Source: Auanema rhodensis (Eukaryota; Nematoda; Chromadorea; Rhabditida; Rhabditidae). From it: a stretch of DNA of 64,000 nt. The stretch lies in the NCBI GenBank assembly GCA_964057225.1, contig OZ059895.1, positions 17,079,688 through 17,143,687 on the forward strand. Direction: 5' to 3'. The translations under genes and the position numbers were made by a program. Of this stretch, positions 12,311 through 25,500 are shown piece after piece; position 1 is the stretch's first letter; each line of letters starts with the position of its first letter. Below the pieces are notes generated by a model. The model made no database searches, was not told the DNA's origin, and saw only the letters and a program-made list of their open reading frames with translations.

Positions 12311-13291
12311 TTAGAAGTTCTCCAATTTTTGCTTAAGTTTTTTGCTAATTTCTTGGAAATGTTCCCGATTTCTAACTGTATCCATAAGCATAATCTTTCC
12401 AAGGACCTTTAAGAGTTTTTTAAAGTTAATTTAATTAACACTAGAACTACACCTGGTTTACAACAAATTTTGGTAAAAATCCTTTCAAATCAGCTTGCAT
12501 AACAACATCACATAAAGTTTTGCTTTTTTCCTCGGGATGAGGACGGAACCTAGCACCAGCAAGTAGCAATTCAGCTCTGAAAACAGAAATAAATCAAAAA
12601 TCAGTGAAATCAATAACTTACCTAACTTTTCCATCAACGTCTGGATACTCATCAAGAACAACACTTCTGGAAGCCATGATATATCCATCGTTAACTTTGC
12701 GGTAAATACGAGCAGACACGAAATCACGTCCACTAACAATAAGAACATCGTTATTACCATACTGTAATTGATTATTATTCGAATATTATATAGTTAAAGA
12801 AAAATACCGTGATTAAATCGAAAAACTCAGTAGGTTTAGCAATGGTTGAAGCAAAGTTGATGTTATCATTCCATTCTGGAAGTTGTTCAAAGTTTTCCCA
12901 AGTTTCTTTCATAGCAACGGATGGAATAACATCCAACGTTGTCTATATAGGATTTAAAACTTGAAAAAGGATTGAATATACTTACGGTAATTGTAACCGT
13001 TTTAGGTTTTCTATGCGTATGAGCATAAACAACATCTCCAGCATCGTTACTTTCATCCTGAAATTTCCAATGTTTTTGATGTCTTCAAGCATGAACTGCC
13101 AACCTTTTTCCAATCAGTTCTCTTCTCATAGTTTGGATTGAATATGCTTTCAACTTCTTTAAAAGCTTCGCCAGCAGTTTTTAAAGCATTAGAATACTAT
13201 AAAGAATGACAAACTTATTGGATCTATGATTTACCTTTTCATCTTCTGGCTTCAAAGTATCCGTGACATCATGCAGAGTTAATGAAGTCAT
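12311..13291 (-). CDS. StAR-like START-domain lipid-transfer protein, copy B
   Basis: Tandem paralogue of the gene at 10529-11475. The start ATG at 13291 lies 12 nt behind a TTTTCAG acceptor, consistent with trans-splicing or a 5' UTR intron. The product has about 235 aa with START hallmarks LIVSGRDFVSARIYR and MQADLKGFLPKFVVNQVLGKI, ending KKLKQKLENF. Residues encoded by the first half are identical to copy A apart from the N-terminus. Later residues differ moderately, for example YGNNDV against YSTNDS and RSVVLDEYPDVDG against RSVLLDECPEVNG. It has an extra short intron at about 12578-12621 inside the part encoding AELLLAG, which copy A lacks. It probably binds a lipid related to that of copy A. 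Confidence 0.85.
12803..13290 (-). repeat. 488-bp perfect duplicate block, copy B
   Basis: Partner of 10981-11468: all 488 positions match, introns included. The 3' exons of the same two genes do not match in this way, so the identity is patchy rather than gene-wide. Confidence 0.95.
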
Positions 13292-15703
13292 AGAACAAAG
13301 TACTGAAAACAGCTTGTATAATGATAATGAAGAACGACTGACTCAACTACAAAGATAATCAATCAAGGGTTTCCTATCTTTTTCATTCGTTTTACTGATC
13401 TTAGTGGAATTTGTTATTTTTTAATCTTGTGACAAATTTGAACTTCGACTTTGGTCTTCACACATAACATATTTATTTAAATTTCATCATTGAAAATACT
13501 AGAAATAGAGATTCATTAATTGTTTAATAATGGTAAAATGTTTAAGTTTTTGCGACATTAAATTTCAATGTGAAAAGCTAGTTACTTATCTTAGTTTCAT
13601 ATCAATGAAGTAAGATTTTAACATAATGTTCAGTTAATCTCCTACGTTTCTTTAATATGAACGACCGTAAACATCATGCAATAGTTATAATACTTTTGTG
13701 TTAGCTTTACTGAGATTGTTTGTTCAATTTTCAAGATGATCTACGTGCAAAAGAGGAAGTTTATTACATTTAATGGGATTCTTCATTTCATATTGAATGA
13801 TTTTTCTCCAGTGCTTAGTTGGTTAATTTTTCCGGCCTCAGAGGCTGTTCTCAAATTTGAAATGAAAAGAAAGAAGGAGAAAAAAATTGGCGCAGTGCAC
13901 TTTATTTTTCGATTTTTGGCTCAAAAGTCGTATGTGACAAGAAAAATCATCACAAGAGGGACTATTTGTGGATTGGGAGGGTGGAGCTAAGATGAGTTGT
14001 GCACGATGAACTGAATAATCTTAATTAACGTTTGAAGTACTTGAGCAAGTGCAATCTTTTCTTAGATATGTTGACCATTAAAATTGATTGAGGGAAGCTA
14101 TTATATAGATCAAGTTGAACAACATTTTTTGCGGTAATTAGTAAGGTGTTTTTCGAAGTGCATGGTCAGTTTTTTTTTGAGGAATATTACGTGTGTGTGT
14201 GTCTGTAATCTTTTGTAAACAAATAAGATTCATGTTATTAAGAAGCAAGTTTAAACAAAATACTTCGTCCTTCGCTTATTGTTCAACAGTAGGGGTGGTT
14301 CTTGGTGTGTTAGATTGACAAATCATCTGAATATTACATGTTTCCAGTCAAATGTAGTTTGATTGACTTCTGACATTGTTCAGAGTTGTATTGATTGAAA
14401 AGGGAGGGATACAACAGGACGGACCCCAACCTAGTCCACCTTGCTTCATCTTCTGAAACAACTTTCTCTTCATTGATTCAAGAATTAGCGTTAGTCATCG
14501 GAGAATAACACAAAAATAAGGCAAAATATAATGTAATTCAACATTTCTTTCCAGGAAATGAGAAGAATATTCTAAAAGAAGATTCAAATATGCACCCTAT
14601 CCTTTGACATCAATTCGAAAAAGTTCAAGAAAAGTATGAGAATCAGAAAGGTAATATGACTCACGCACACAATTTGCTTGTATTAACTAACCTGAATCAT
14701 TGAAAAGAATAATATATTGAATTAGTAGAAATATGGTGCGGGATTGTCGTCTTGCTGAAGACATGATATTCGAGATTATATGAGTATTTAGTAACGAGAA
14801 ACAATAATGTAATCATCGGGCTAACAGCTGACCCTGTTCTCTGTACAAAAAGTCCAAAACAGCTGCTTTGTATCATCAAGGTTTTCAATTTTTTTATTCT
14901 TTCCCATCCTCAGAATAGCCTGGTAACATGCTGTTCATAGCAGAGTTGCTGAACCCTTGCTCATGAAAAGGTGTAAGTGTGACAGAAAACCTGCTCAAGA
15001 TTGCTGAGTGTATTGTAGAAACTGAACAATCATTCGGTCAAAGCTGCGATAATCAAATTGAGGATTCCGTTTCTGTGTTTTTATCGTTTCGGGGGGAATA
15101 CCCTTTTCGCAAATTCCGAAATAATTATGAATGTCTTAAACAGTATATAACGAAGCCTCAATGAGACTATTCAACTTCACCTTTGCCCCTTGCTCCGATT
15201 TGTTATTTGCCTTGTAAACAGACATACACGCACACAGAGGGAGACTAGAAGAACTATCTTCGTGCTCGAGACACTAGTTCGCACTTTATGTTCGTTCTCT
15301 CTCATCCGTAGCGCGTCTTCTGTTCGCTTGCCAATTCTGGAGCACCGTATACTTCTGTTTTGGCCACTTTTTCAGGAAAATATGCTGAAAATTTCGAATT
15401 CGAGTCGTTCTAGAAGATTTACTCAGACACCCCTTCAGGACATTTCCTCTGAAAATTAACGAGAAGACGTTTTTAAATATTTTCGAAATAATGTTTTCCA
15501 TGAATTTTGTTTTTTTTTGTGATTCTCTTGTATGTTTTTCTGATTGTTTCACCTTCACGTGAAAATTGACGTGACAACTACTGATATTCAAATTTAATTT
15601 CATTTTTTTGAAAACAAGTGAAACGGTTGGTCGTTCAGTGACTTCTGATTAATCGATTTTCTCAACTTCAAATCCATATTTCATTTTTTTAATTTCAGCT
15701 TTC
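13292..15703. other. Divergent intergenic region between START copy B and the ceramide synthase
   Basis: A 2.4-kb gap between a minus-strand and a plus-strand gene, so both promoters should lie here. It contains a short GT run at about 14190-14205 and scattered open frames of 60-105 codons with no recognisable domain. An AATTTCAG acceptor at 15691-15698, six bases before the ceramide synthase ATG, implies trans-splicing or a 5' UTR intron. No RNA gene or mobile element was recognised. Confidence 0.5.
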
Positions 15704-17355
15704 ATGGCTCTCACTCCTCCGGAGAGGAATATAAGCGATCCCTTTATTTACCATGTCAGTACAGCAAATCCCATTAAGTTGGTTAGTTATAAAACAACAT
15801 TATATTCATGTTAATATTAAAATTATTGATTTAGGTATCGTTAGGATTTGAAGCAATTGTTCATTGGCTTAACAGATTTCCAAAACTTCGTCCAGACTAT
15901 TCTTTTCCTTCTTCATTCTTCCATGATTTAAGTGGTTAGATAATGCCTTTAAAATGATTTTATTATGAATTACAGCAATCACATTTTCCTTGAACGAAAT
16001 AACAGTATTGTGCTCACTGTCAACGTTATTCACTCTTATTAGATATGCAGTTCAGCTCAGATTACAGGTTATAACTCCATTCACCCTTACAAAATTGTAT
16101 CGAAGACGATAAAAATTTCTGGAGATATGGGGAATTGAACCCCAGCCCTCTCCCATGCTAAGGGAGCGCTCTACCACTGAGCTATATCCCCACACTAAAT
16201 AAAAGTTTATGGGTTGCATTTGTTCCAATCATCTTCTGGATGATTGATTCTTATCTCTTTCTCTGCTGAGATATTCACGTTTCAGCAATATGCAGCTCGA
16301 AAGGGTTTACTCCCTCGTCACAGCCACAAATTCCCTGAAACAGTATGGAAACTAATCTTCTACGGAGTAGCTTGGTTAATGTCTCTATACGTCATGATTA
16401 CCTCAGATGATTTGAACATTTTTCATGATCCCTTGTCTATGTGGAAAGGTTTGATATTGGAATAAAAATCATGAGATTCATGAGTCATCTTGTAGATTGG
16501 ACAACAGGAGTAGCTCCCCCTATTCCGAAACCCATATTGGTTATCTATACTGTACAAGCTTCTTTCTATCTGCATTCAGTTTACGCTACTCTATTCATGG
16601 ATCAATGGAGAAAGGTAGAAAATATATATGTACACGTCATTCTGATGACAAGGTATTGCAGGATTCGTGGCTAATGTTCTTGCATCACTTTATTGCTATC
16701 GCTCTCTTAGCCATTAGTTATGTACAAAGGTATGATCTCAGAATGGGAATATTATGTCACATTCGAGATAATTTTAAGATTCGTATTACCAGGAGCATTG
16801 CTTGTGTTCCTTCATGATAACTCGGATTCAACATTGGAAATGGCTAAGCTTGGTCACTTCATGAAAAACCGGAAAGATGGTTCAGAATCGCTGTTCTGGA
16901 ATGTTTTCGGCTTCATCGCCTTCTGCTCGTTCTGCGGCTTATGGTTGAAATTGGTCAAAGAAGACAAATCTTTCATTTGAACATTGCTTTAGGATTGTTT
17001 TTCGTCTGTATTGGTACCCATGCAAGTTGCTGTATGCAACAATTTATGGAGCTGTATATCTAGCTCCACAAGATGCTCCACTCTTTCCTATTCTCGGCGT
17101 TATGCTTCTTGTGATCTTCGCTATGAATGTCTATTGGTTTAACGTAAGTCTTCAAATACATTCTTTGAATATGCCGAAATCAAAAATCAAACTATTCTTC
17201 TGTTTCAGTTCATTGCTCAGATGATTATTCGGGTCGCAATTAAAGGTGAAGAGCCAGAAGATAACAGAGAATGGGATTCCCGAGCAGTATCAGGCTTAGA
17301 CGGTAAAGACTTGGACAAGCTGGCAGAAAACGTTCAAAAAGTAAAAACAAAGTAA
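15704..17355 (+). CDS. lagr-1: Ceramide synthase, CERS1/LAGR-1 type
   Basis: Acyl-CoA:sphingoid-base N-acyltransferase of the ER membrane, making (dihydro)ceramide. Nine exons keep phase: 15704-15781, 15835-15934, 15976-16067, 16286-16448, 16496-16614, 16662-16729, 16779-16943, 16993-17143, 17209-17355 (1083 nt, 360 aa). The Lag1/TLC core is clear: [32 protein letters not shown] with the catalytic His pair, and [15 protein letters not shown], which fits the HD-SD-LE-K Lag motif. Further CERS1-like segments are [23 protein letters not shown] and a charged tail EDNREWDS. There are several hydrophobic membrane segments. There is no Hox-like domain, as expected for CERS1/LAGR-1 rather than HYL-1/HYL-2. 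The exon 7 donor at 16944 was chosen because it restores WIVFRLYW. Intron 3 holds an antisense tRNA gene. Confidence 0.92.
16121..16191 (-). tRNA. tRNA-Ala (anticodon AGC)
   Basis: On the minus strand a 71-nt cloverleaf can be drawn. The acceptor stem GGGGATA pairs with TATCTCC with one G-T wobble. The D-arm includes the A-box-like TAGCTCAGTGGTAGAGCG. The anticodon loop CTTAGCATG gives AGC (alanine). The T-arm GGGGTTCAATTCCCC is the B box. It is nested antisense in the third intron of the ceramide synthase gene (16068-16285). Confidence 0.95.
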
Positions 17356-20300
17356 GACCATGTACTTACGATCATTTCCATTAAAGGTTTTACATTTTAA
17401 GTGAAACTTTTTGCTTTTTTTTTTCAAAAACTTTTTTTGGTTGAAGAAAATTTCTTCATACTCATAATGTATGTTAACATATAAATCAACCTTATATGGT
17501 TTAATTATAATAACATAAATCATAATTTATTTGTTGATCTAGAAACTTCTAATGTTTGTTGTTGACATTTTATCAAATTTTTACATATACATATGTATAA
17601 ACATCTAATTTCAATTTATACATATACCATATAGTATAGTATATACAAATCAATATATCATAACTTTGAATTATAAGTTTTTAGTTTTTATAAAATAAAT
17701 ATACATTAAATTCTTTATTATATGTTCTTTATTATAAAAAAAAAGAAAAGTAATTATATTATATATGGATATGACCTGTTAAATATTTATTGGACATATG
17801 CCAAGAAGACAGACAACAAAGCATACACCAACATACACCTTGTTGATATCACCTGATAAGTCAAATATTTCTAAATAACTCACTGTTAATATTGATTTAT
17901 CCAGCAGCATTTTTTCTAATTTTAGTTGTTTTTCCAATGAAATCTATGTAGTTAATTGTCTTTTTTTCTTCTCATAGTACCATCCATGTTTGGTAATCAT
18001 TCTCGTGGGTGACCTTGGACCAATTGAAAAACCTAATGTGTCTTTTTTCCACAATTTTTTAACCGAAACACTAACAGATATGAATAAGAGATGAAATCTT
18101 TTTCTAATAATTTCATTTCAAATATTAAAATATTTTGAATTTTCTATTTATAATGTGTGACATTGAACTAACTATAGTACTGAATGTAACATATGATATG
18201 AGCTTAATTGCAAAAGTTTCCTAAAATGTTTTCTTTTTTATTCAAATTGTTTTGTTTTTCTTATTTAATTTAATATATTACTCATATCCTTTTTTTATGT
18301 ATTTTCTAGTAATATCATTGGTTTTTTTAATCATTTTAATGACAAAATCATTTTATTATATGACTCATCATCATACATTCCTGTTCATTTTTCAATTATT
18401 TGTCATTTGAAAAGATATTAAAACAATGATTTTTTCATATTTTAATTCCATTTTCTATGTATTTCGTTTTCTATTTTAAAGAATTTGTCATTACATGAGG
18501 TTTTGGGTGAAAATAAGAATATTTTAATGGATATTTATAATGTTCGTGCTCTTGCTCAATGCTCTTGCTCAATGCTCTTGCTCAATGCTCTTGCTCAAAA
18601 CTGCAATGTTCGTGCTCAATGCTCTTGCTCAAAACTTACTTTCTTTAATAATTATTGTGAAACGATTTAGAATTGTTTATTGTTGAGATGAATCTATTGT
18701 TAGATCTAACGACTTTATAATATTGGACTGTTTATTATAAGGCGGCCAATTTATGATTATAAGTCTTTTAGGCGCTAAGTTTAGATGATGAGTAAAAACT
18801 TGAGCATATTTTCTTCCCTTTTTCTCCTTCTTCTACACGCTCTCTATCTCTATATCTATCCCTATCTTACATATACTGTCATCAAATCCTTTAGATTCAT
18901 ATTCATAAATACTTACACAATCTCTTTATTCTTCTTTCTTTCTCTTCATCTCTCTAACCTTAAAAATCTTTTTTCTTGTATATAATCTATAAGAGTTCTA
19001 AAAGTTTATATCTTCTTTTAATTGCGTCATCACAATAAGCAATTATTACACCAATACTGAAGAAATTGTGTGAATTCTGTACGTATAGGTCATAATATCC
19101 GATTACATTATCGTCGGTCCAGGTAATAGAAGGGGAGAAAACGGCCAGTTTAGCACTGAGCTGTTTCTTATACATCATGAGCAGTGTCATCTTCTGTACT
19201 TCCTCTATTATCAAATCAGATTTTGTTTGCTTAGCCAATCGAAAAATAAGCTCTTCAACAGTTTTCTTCAAAATAGAACATTCTGCTACTTCATCTGACG
19301 TGATGTTTTTTCTTTTTTTTACAGTTTTGCTGCTCTGATGTCTAGTAGGCTTGCGCGAGCGAGACGAGACTAAGCAAACACGTATGCGGAAGCTGACCCA
19401 AACTCCTACTTGACCACATGCTCATACTATATGACCATTCATCGTACATTACCTTCATGTATATAATAATGTCTTTGAATATCTGTATTATAAAGATCTG
19501 CACATGTATGGTTATTGCTTACTTTTGTCATTTTTCACAATGTGATTGCGTGCTGGGTTGTGGCTCAAGTGAATAGCTATTGGCTAGCTTGTAACGCTAG
19601 AGCCGTAAAGCTGCAACCTTTCCATACCTTACCTTACTCATCATTCATGCTAGGTCATCCTCAACTGCACTACCCTTCCATCTATTCAAAAACTATTTTT
19701 AACTTCCTTGTACTTCATTTGCTTTTAACGAAATCAAGTTGATTAGCTGATCTGTCCATCTTCTCGGCTATTGACTAGAGATGAATCATCATTTTCTTGT
19801 CTGCACACGGTCAGGGTGTCCTTGTTTTCCTTCATCTGTATCGTTTGTCTCCTTACTTTTGTACTATGTGTTGTCTAACGGACGTTTTCTCGTAGTCATC
19901 ATTGTCATCCAGCCATTACCTGTCAGCCATCTTCGTATCAAGCATGCAGTTAGATGAGATCGTTGAGTATCAATTCATTCAATGTGTATTCATGATATAT
20001 CCTCATCATACTCTTACATTGTCTTCTTCTCACGTATCACGTGTATAATTATGCTAATTTTTTACATTTAATTAGAAATTGGGCTGATTGTTTCCCATAT
20101 GGTGAGATGTGCTAGGGCTCGCCCCCTTCTTCCCACCACTTCAACTGCAACCGGTTATATGCCAACTATCATATAAACTCCTGATCGTCGATCATTATTG
20201 TTTTACCCATAACATATCTACACATCTGAATCATTTTATCGGAAAATGCCTTTTTTCCGAGCTCTTCATATGCACCTACTTTTTTACTTTTTCAATCCTG

Positions 20301-22556
20301 TTGACTTAGTAGCCGGATATGGCCTTTGATCTATTTGCCTAAGTACGGTTAAACTGACTCACTGATGATTAATGAAGCTTTATGGTTACCTTTTATCCTG
20401 CTATATCATACCAAATGTTTTTATATATCCCTCTCTATCTCTCTCTCCCTCTCTCTCTGTAGATCTTACATACCTCAGATCTGTATCTCGTGTATCTTTA
20501 TGTTTTCCTCTTTTTCTATGAACATACTTCTGTGTATCAATATGATCGAAGATATTTTATTTTTCTAATGTTATAACTATGGAATATCCTATCAAAATAT
20601 TACTCTCTCTCTCTCTCTCTCTCTTTTCTATTTTTAATGTCAATAATCGATGTCTTTTCTAACGAATTATTCGTCCAACCCCTTCAATCCTTCTATATCT
20701 GCCGATTACAACTCTGCTGCCTGCTCAATCTGAGGATATTCATTGATTATTCTATACTATTACTCGAACTCCCTTCAACTTCTTCAGACACTCTGATTAA
20801 CGTTGAAGATGATTGCCATAATTGGACCCATCTACAAACGTCGGCCTACTCATTCTATTGAAGTTGACATAATTGCGTTTAGTGACCCAACTGACAACGG
20901 GAATAGAAATGAAATATAGAGAAAATATGACTAGATGAATTGAATGAGAGAGAGAGAGAGAGAGAGAGGAGAGTGAAGGTGTGGTTACATAGAGAGAGAA
21001 TTCATGGGTGGTGAGTCAGCTGTTAGCTTTTTCATTGCTTCGTCTTTTTTCTTTTCTTATGGGATATCATGTAAAGATATTATAGCTCCAATATCCTCAT
21101 AGATTTTTCTTTTACAATAAATTCTTGTGATTACTTCTTTGATGTGTGCCTGTTATTCCAAGAAACCCTGCTGCCCGTTGTCTCCAAACTAGGAGGAGGC
21201 TGTCAACTAAATCACATGCCGCTCATTTTGCTTAGCACAAAGGCATTTTATTCGAAATACGTTTTAATATCTGAACTCTCTTCTCTCCATTTCAGTCTAT
21301 TATGTTGTTCATCATCGTAATAATAGTCGTCTCATATAGTTCAAAGTATTTGATCAAGTTTCAGTCCTCTTTTAGTCTCATCTCCCACGCTCATCATCGT
21401 TGAGCCTCCCCTGAAATCCTGCGATTATGCATTTGTTTTGGATAGCTTTCATGTTCTTGTGTCGTAGTTTGCACGTGCAGGATGACACTAGATTCATTAA
21501 AAGTTTGTCCTTTGTTCTCTTCTTAAAAATGTTTTTCTTTCTCTGCGTTACGTGTCGACAAATGTTGCTTTCTTCTCTTTTCTACGAAGTATTCATATTT
21601 TAATTCAAAACATTTCATAGAAATATTGCGTGTACGAACTTTTAAATCCTTTTCTGTAGCTCCTTTCACACACAGTCTAACTTATGTTATTATATTTTTT
21701 CTCTGTCTAACTATAAAAAACCTTGCGCGCTTGATCAAACACATAAGAGAATAGTTTAGTACCATCTGATAAACCTATTATAAGGGTTTGTCATAGCTCG
21801 TTTGGCATCTTCCGTTTGACATCTTTCATTTGACACAGATACTCATCTTGATCCCTATTGATTCTTTTCGCCGCTGGTAAAGAGATCAAGTGATCGTGGC
21901 CCCAATTATTCCTCCAATGTTCTTGGTTTTTCCTTTTTTTTCTTGAAGAGATGATACAGCTAAACGTTTTCCTTCATGTTTAAACAAACAACTGTAAGTT
22001 TTAAAAGCATAACTGTTTCTATATTCTCTTCTATTGGCTTTGGCCTAATTCCTTTGCATATTATTTACGTGTGAAGCCTTACTACTCCTATTTTCCATTC
22101 AAGGTTGTTTATTTCATGACTACCCCCGTACACTCTCACTCCGCACATTCATACCCATACACACACACACACACCCTCATTTCGTCTTTCCACGACATCA
22201 TCGTCTTCATTCACATATTCTGATTCACGAATTACGAAGATAATTTGATTTTCCATAAAACGTTATTGTCTATTAGGAGTATACTTCATACTTCTTCGAT
22301 TTTCTTCTGAACGACGACTTTGAATTCGCAGCTGTTTTGATGACCATCGATCATCATCATCAGCAGTGCCGTTCAATTTTTCCAATACTTTTGTTTCTTT
22401 TATGCTGTTTATGCCTTAACTTCGACGAATTATTTTTAAGTTTTATTATTTTCTCTTCTATTCTTATCGTTTTATAGTTATCATTATAAATTTGACCTGA
22501 TAACTATTAGATAAAAGTAAAATTTACTATTTATTGACACAAACTTTATTATAGGT
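17356..22556. other. 5.2-kb region without a recognised gene
   Basis: Between the ceramide synthase stop and the CED-1-like start. The first kilobase is very AT-rich and includes the ceramide synthase 3' UTR. A 13-bp minisatellite lies at about 18543-18634. From about 18.8 to 22.3 kb the plus strand is pyrimidine-rich, with small CT tracts at about 20430-20458 and 20602-20623 and a GA tract at about 20945-20969. Open frames here are short and rich in Ser, Leu and Phe. Part may be 5' UTR intron or promoter of the CED-1-like gene. Confidence 0.5.
18543..18634. repeat. 13-bp minisatellite (GCTCTTGCTCAAT)
   Basis: Three exact copies of GCTCTTGCTCAAT at 18548-18560, 18561-18573 and 18574-18586, and a near-complete fourth at 18587-18598. 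A second small cluster (TTCGTGCTCAATGCTCTTG) follows after a few bases. The array is open in one frame but gives only a Leu/Ala/Gln/Cys repeat with no sign of a gene. Confidence 0.9.
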
Positions 22557-25500
22557 ATGAAGACGCTAGGGGTTTTTTGGATTTTTTTGTTGTATATTTC
22601 ACAAACTGGCGGAGCTGCTCGAAGAGAAGACCGAACCAAGGGAAGTGATCCTGAACCTACCGGTCCTAACGTGTGTACCCAATCAGTCACGTGAGTTTTT
22701 CTCCAAAATGTGAATTTTAATTTTTGAATTTTTCAGCGTTAATGAATATAAATTAGAAAAAGTTGGTCGGCCTTTTCAACTTCATACTACGGAGTCATGT
22801 TCTGATGTTTTTAAATTGTTCAAGTGTCCTGTGGTGAAGTAAGTTCATTATTCTAAGAAATACATTTTTTAAAATCATTTTTCTTAGAAATGGAACTCGT
22901 TATACTTATGAGAATAAGTTGGAAAAAGTTGAAAAATTTGTAAAAGTATGTTGTGAAGGTTATTATCAAACCAAAGATAATGAATGTAAACGTAAGTATT
23001 CTGTGAAGCACTGAATTGTTCAAGTTTTATCGAAATTTCAGCTAATTGTGATCCTCCTTGCAAGAAAGGACGATGTGTAGAGCCTAATGTTTGTGAATGT
23101 GATCAGGGGTATGGTGGACCAACTTGCGCTTCAAGTAAACTTATAGAAATTTTCCTGTTTAAACTTCTTTTTTTAGCTTGTGCTGTTGGCCAATGGGGTC
23201 CTTCATGTAAAAGAAAATGTGATTGTGAAAACGATGCTACATGTGATCCAGAAACTGGCAAATGTATTTGTCCTTCAGGTTTCTTTCAATATCGAGGTGT
23301 TGTGGCAAGTATTTGTTTTTAGGATTTATGGGATCTCGTTGTGCAACTGAATGTCCAGATGATAAATGGGGATCAAACTGTACAGAAGATTGTTTATGTC
23401 AAAATGGCGGTAAATGTGATAAAAACGGAAAATGTATTTGCCCTGATGGTTTCTCTGGTGCTTTCTGCTTACAGAAATGCGAAGACGTATGTGCAAAGGG
23501 TCGAGCTGTTTTAATACTTTCGAATTTATTTTAGGGGACATTCGGAGCTGATTGTAAATTTGAATGCAATTGCCATAACGGTGCAACTTGTGATCCATCT
23601 CAAGGAGTTTGCCACTGTGCTCCTGGCTTTTATGTGAGATAATTAGCTTTGATGTGATGTACGGTTTTCATTTTAGGGTCCGACATGTGAAATGACTTGC
23701 TCCAAAGGATTCCACGGCTCCAATTGTACTGAAAAGTGTGATTGTTTGAACAACAATGAATGTGATCCTGTAACAGGAAAATGTCTCTGTATAGGGTGGT
23801 TGGGAGAGAAATGTGACATTGGATGTCCAAGAGGAAAATATGGACCAATGGTATTAAAGACTTGAAGATATTTTAAATTTTATTTCTAATTTAGTGCTCT
23901 TTGTCTTGCTCTCTGTGTCAAGGTATTGAATGGAAGGATTCCAATGCTGCATGCGACCCTATTACTGGCAAATGCATGTGTGAGAGAGGGTATAAAGGAC
24001 CCGAATGTAAAGAAAGAGGTAAGAGAAAACTTAAATTTATTGATAACTTATGTTCTCTAGTTTGTCCTGCTGATATGTTTGGAGTAGATTGTAAAAGGCA
24101 ATGTACATGCCTTATGGAAAACACAGAATCGTAAGTATTTTCATAACTATTGTTTCATTTTGTTTTTCTATCATACTTTTCGATCGTTTAAGCTTATATT
24201 TTGATTGAGATAGTACTTTCCTATGTATTCTAAAGTAAAAACAACCGCTCTGTAGTGCAAGATCTAAATTAATTTAGAATTTACGTATTTTTCACTTGGT
24301 TTACGTGAAAAAATCAATTTAAAATTTAAAATGGAGGGAATCTTAATTACAGTGAATTATCTAGATTCTTAATATTATTGTTTCATAGTTTTTACTTAGC
24401 TAAAAGCTTTAAATCTGATCTTTATTTTATTTTAGATGCGCTCCTGATACCGGATATTGTCGTTGTAAACCTGGATATGCCGGAGATTCATGTGAACATG
24501 TATGTTCTAAGTTATATTGGGGTTAGCTAAAACTAAATTGTGATGTTTTCATAACGTTTGATCTTTGTGTTACAGGAACATCATGCTCAAAAGCGTGTAA
24601 ATGTGATTTCACGAGAGCTAGTGAATGTAATCCAAGTACAGGCGCTTGTGTTTGCCTTGCTGGTTTTACTGGAAAGAAGTAAGACTTTCTTATATTGATG
24701 AATATACTTAACATTCAATATGTAGTTGTACTGAAGAATGCCCCGAAGGTAAATTTGGATTAGGATGTTCATTCGATTGCAAGTGTGTTAACGGAAAATG
24801 TAACAAGAAGGACGGAACCTGTGAATGCGAGAAAGGTACACACAAGCAGTAGTCTCTTTTCATTTCTAATGTTTTCTGTGTACAGGTTACCATGGCCCAC
24901 TATGTTCTATCCCTTGCCCTGTCGGACATTTTGGTTCATCTTGCGCAGTTTGTCAATGTAAGAATGGAGCTGGATGTGATCCTGTTGATGGAAATTGCCA
25001 CTGCTTATCTGGATGGACAGGACCCAAATGCGAGCAGACTTGTCCTTCTGGTAGTTATGGACCACATTGCAGTTTGATCTGTCGTTGTAAAAACGGTAAA
25101 TGTGATCCAGTAACTGGAGAATGTGAATGTGATGAGGGATTCAATGGTTAGTTCGGGATTTTTTTCTACCGGATTTAACTTTAAACTTATAGGACCATAC
25201 TGCTCCAGTCAATGTCCAAAGGGAAAATGGGGAGACAAATGCCAATCAGATTGTGATTGTGGTGATCATGTTTGCCAGCAGAAAACAGGAAAATGTGTTT
25301 GTGAAGCTGGGTCCATTGGTAATAAGTGTGAAAAAGGTATTTGAGTTTACTTTCTTATTGGATTTAACATTCTAACATTTTAAGCTTGTGAACCTGGTAC
25401 TTTTGGTTTCTCTTGTGAAGAGAAATGTAATAACTGTACCATGAATGGTGAACCAGCTCAATGTGATGGACGTTTCGGTTATTGTAAATCTTGTCCTATT

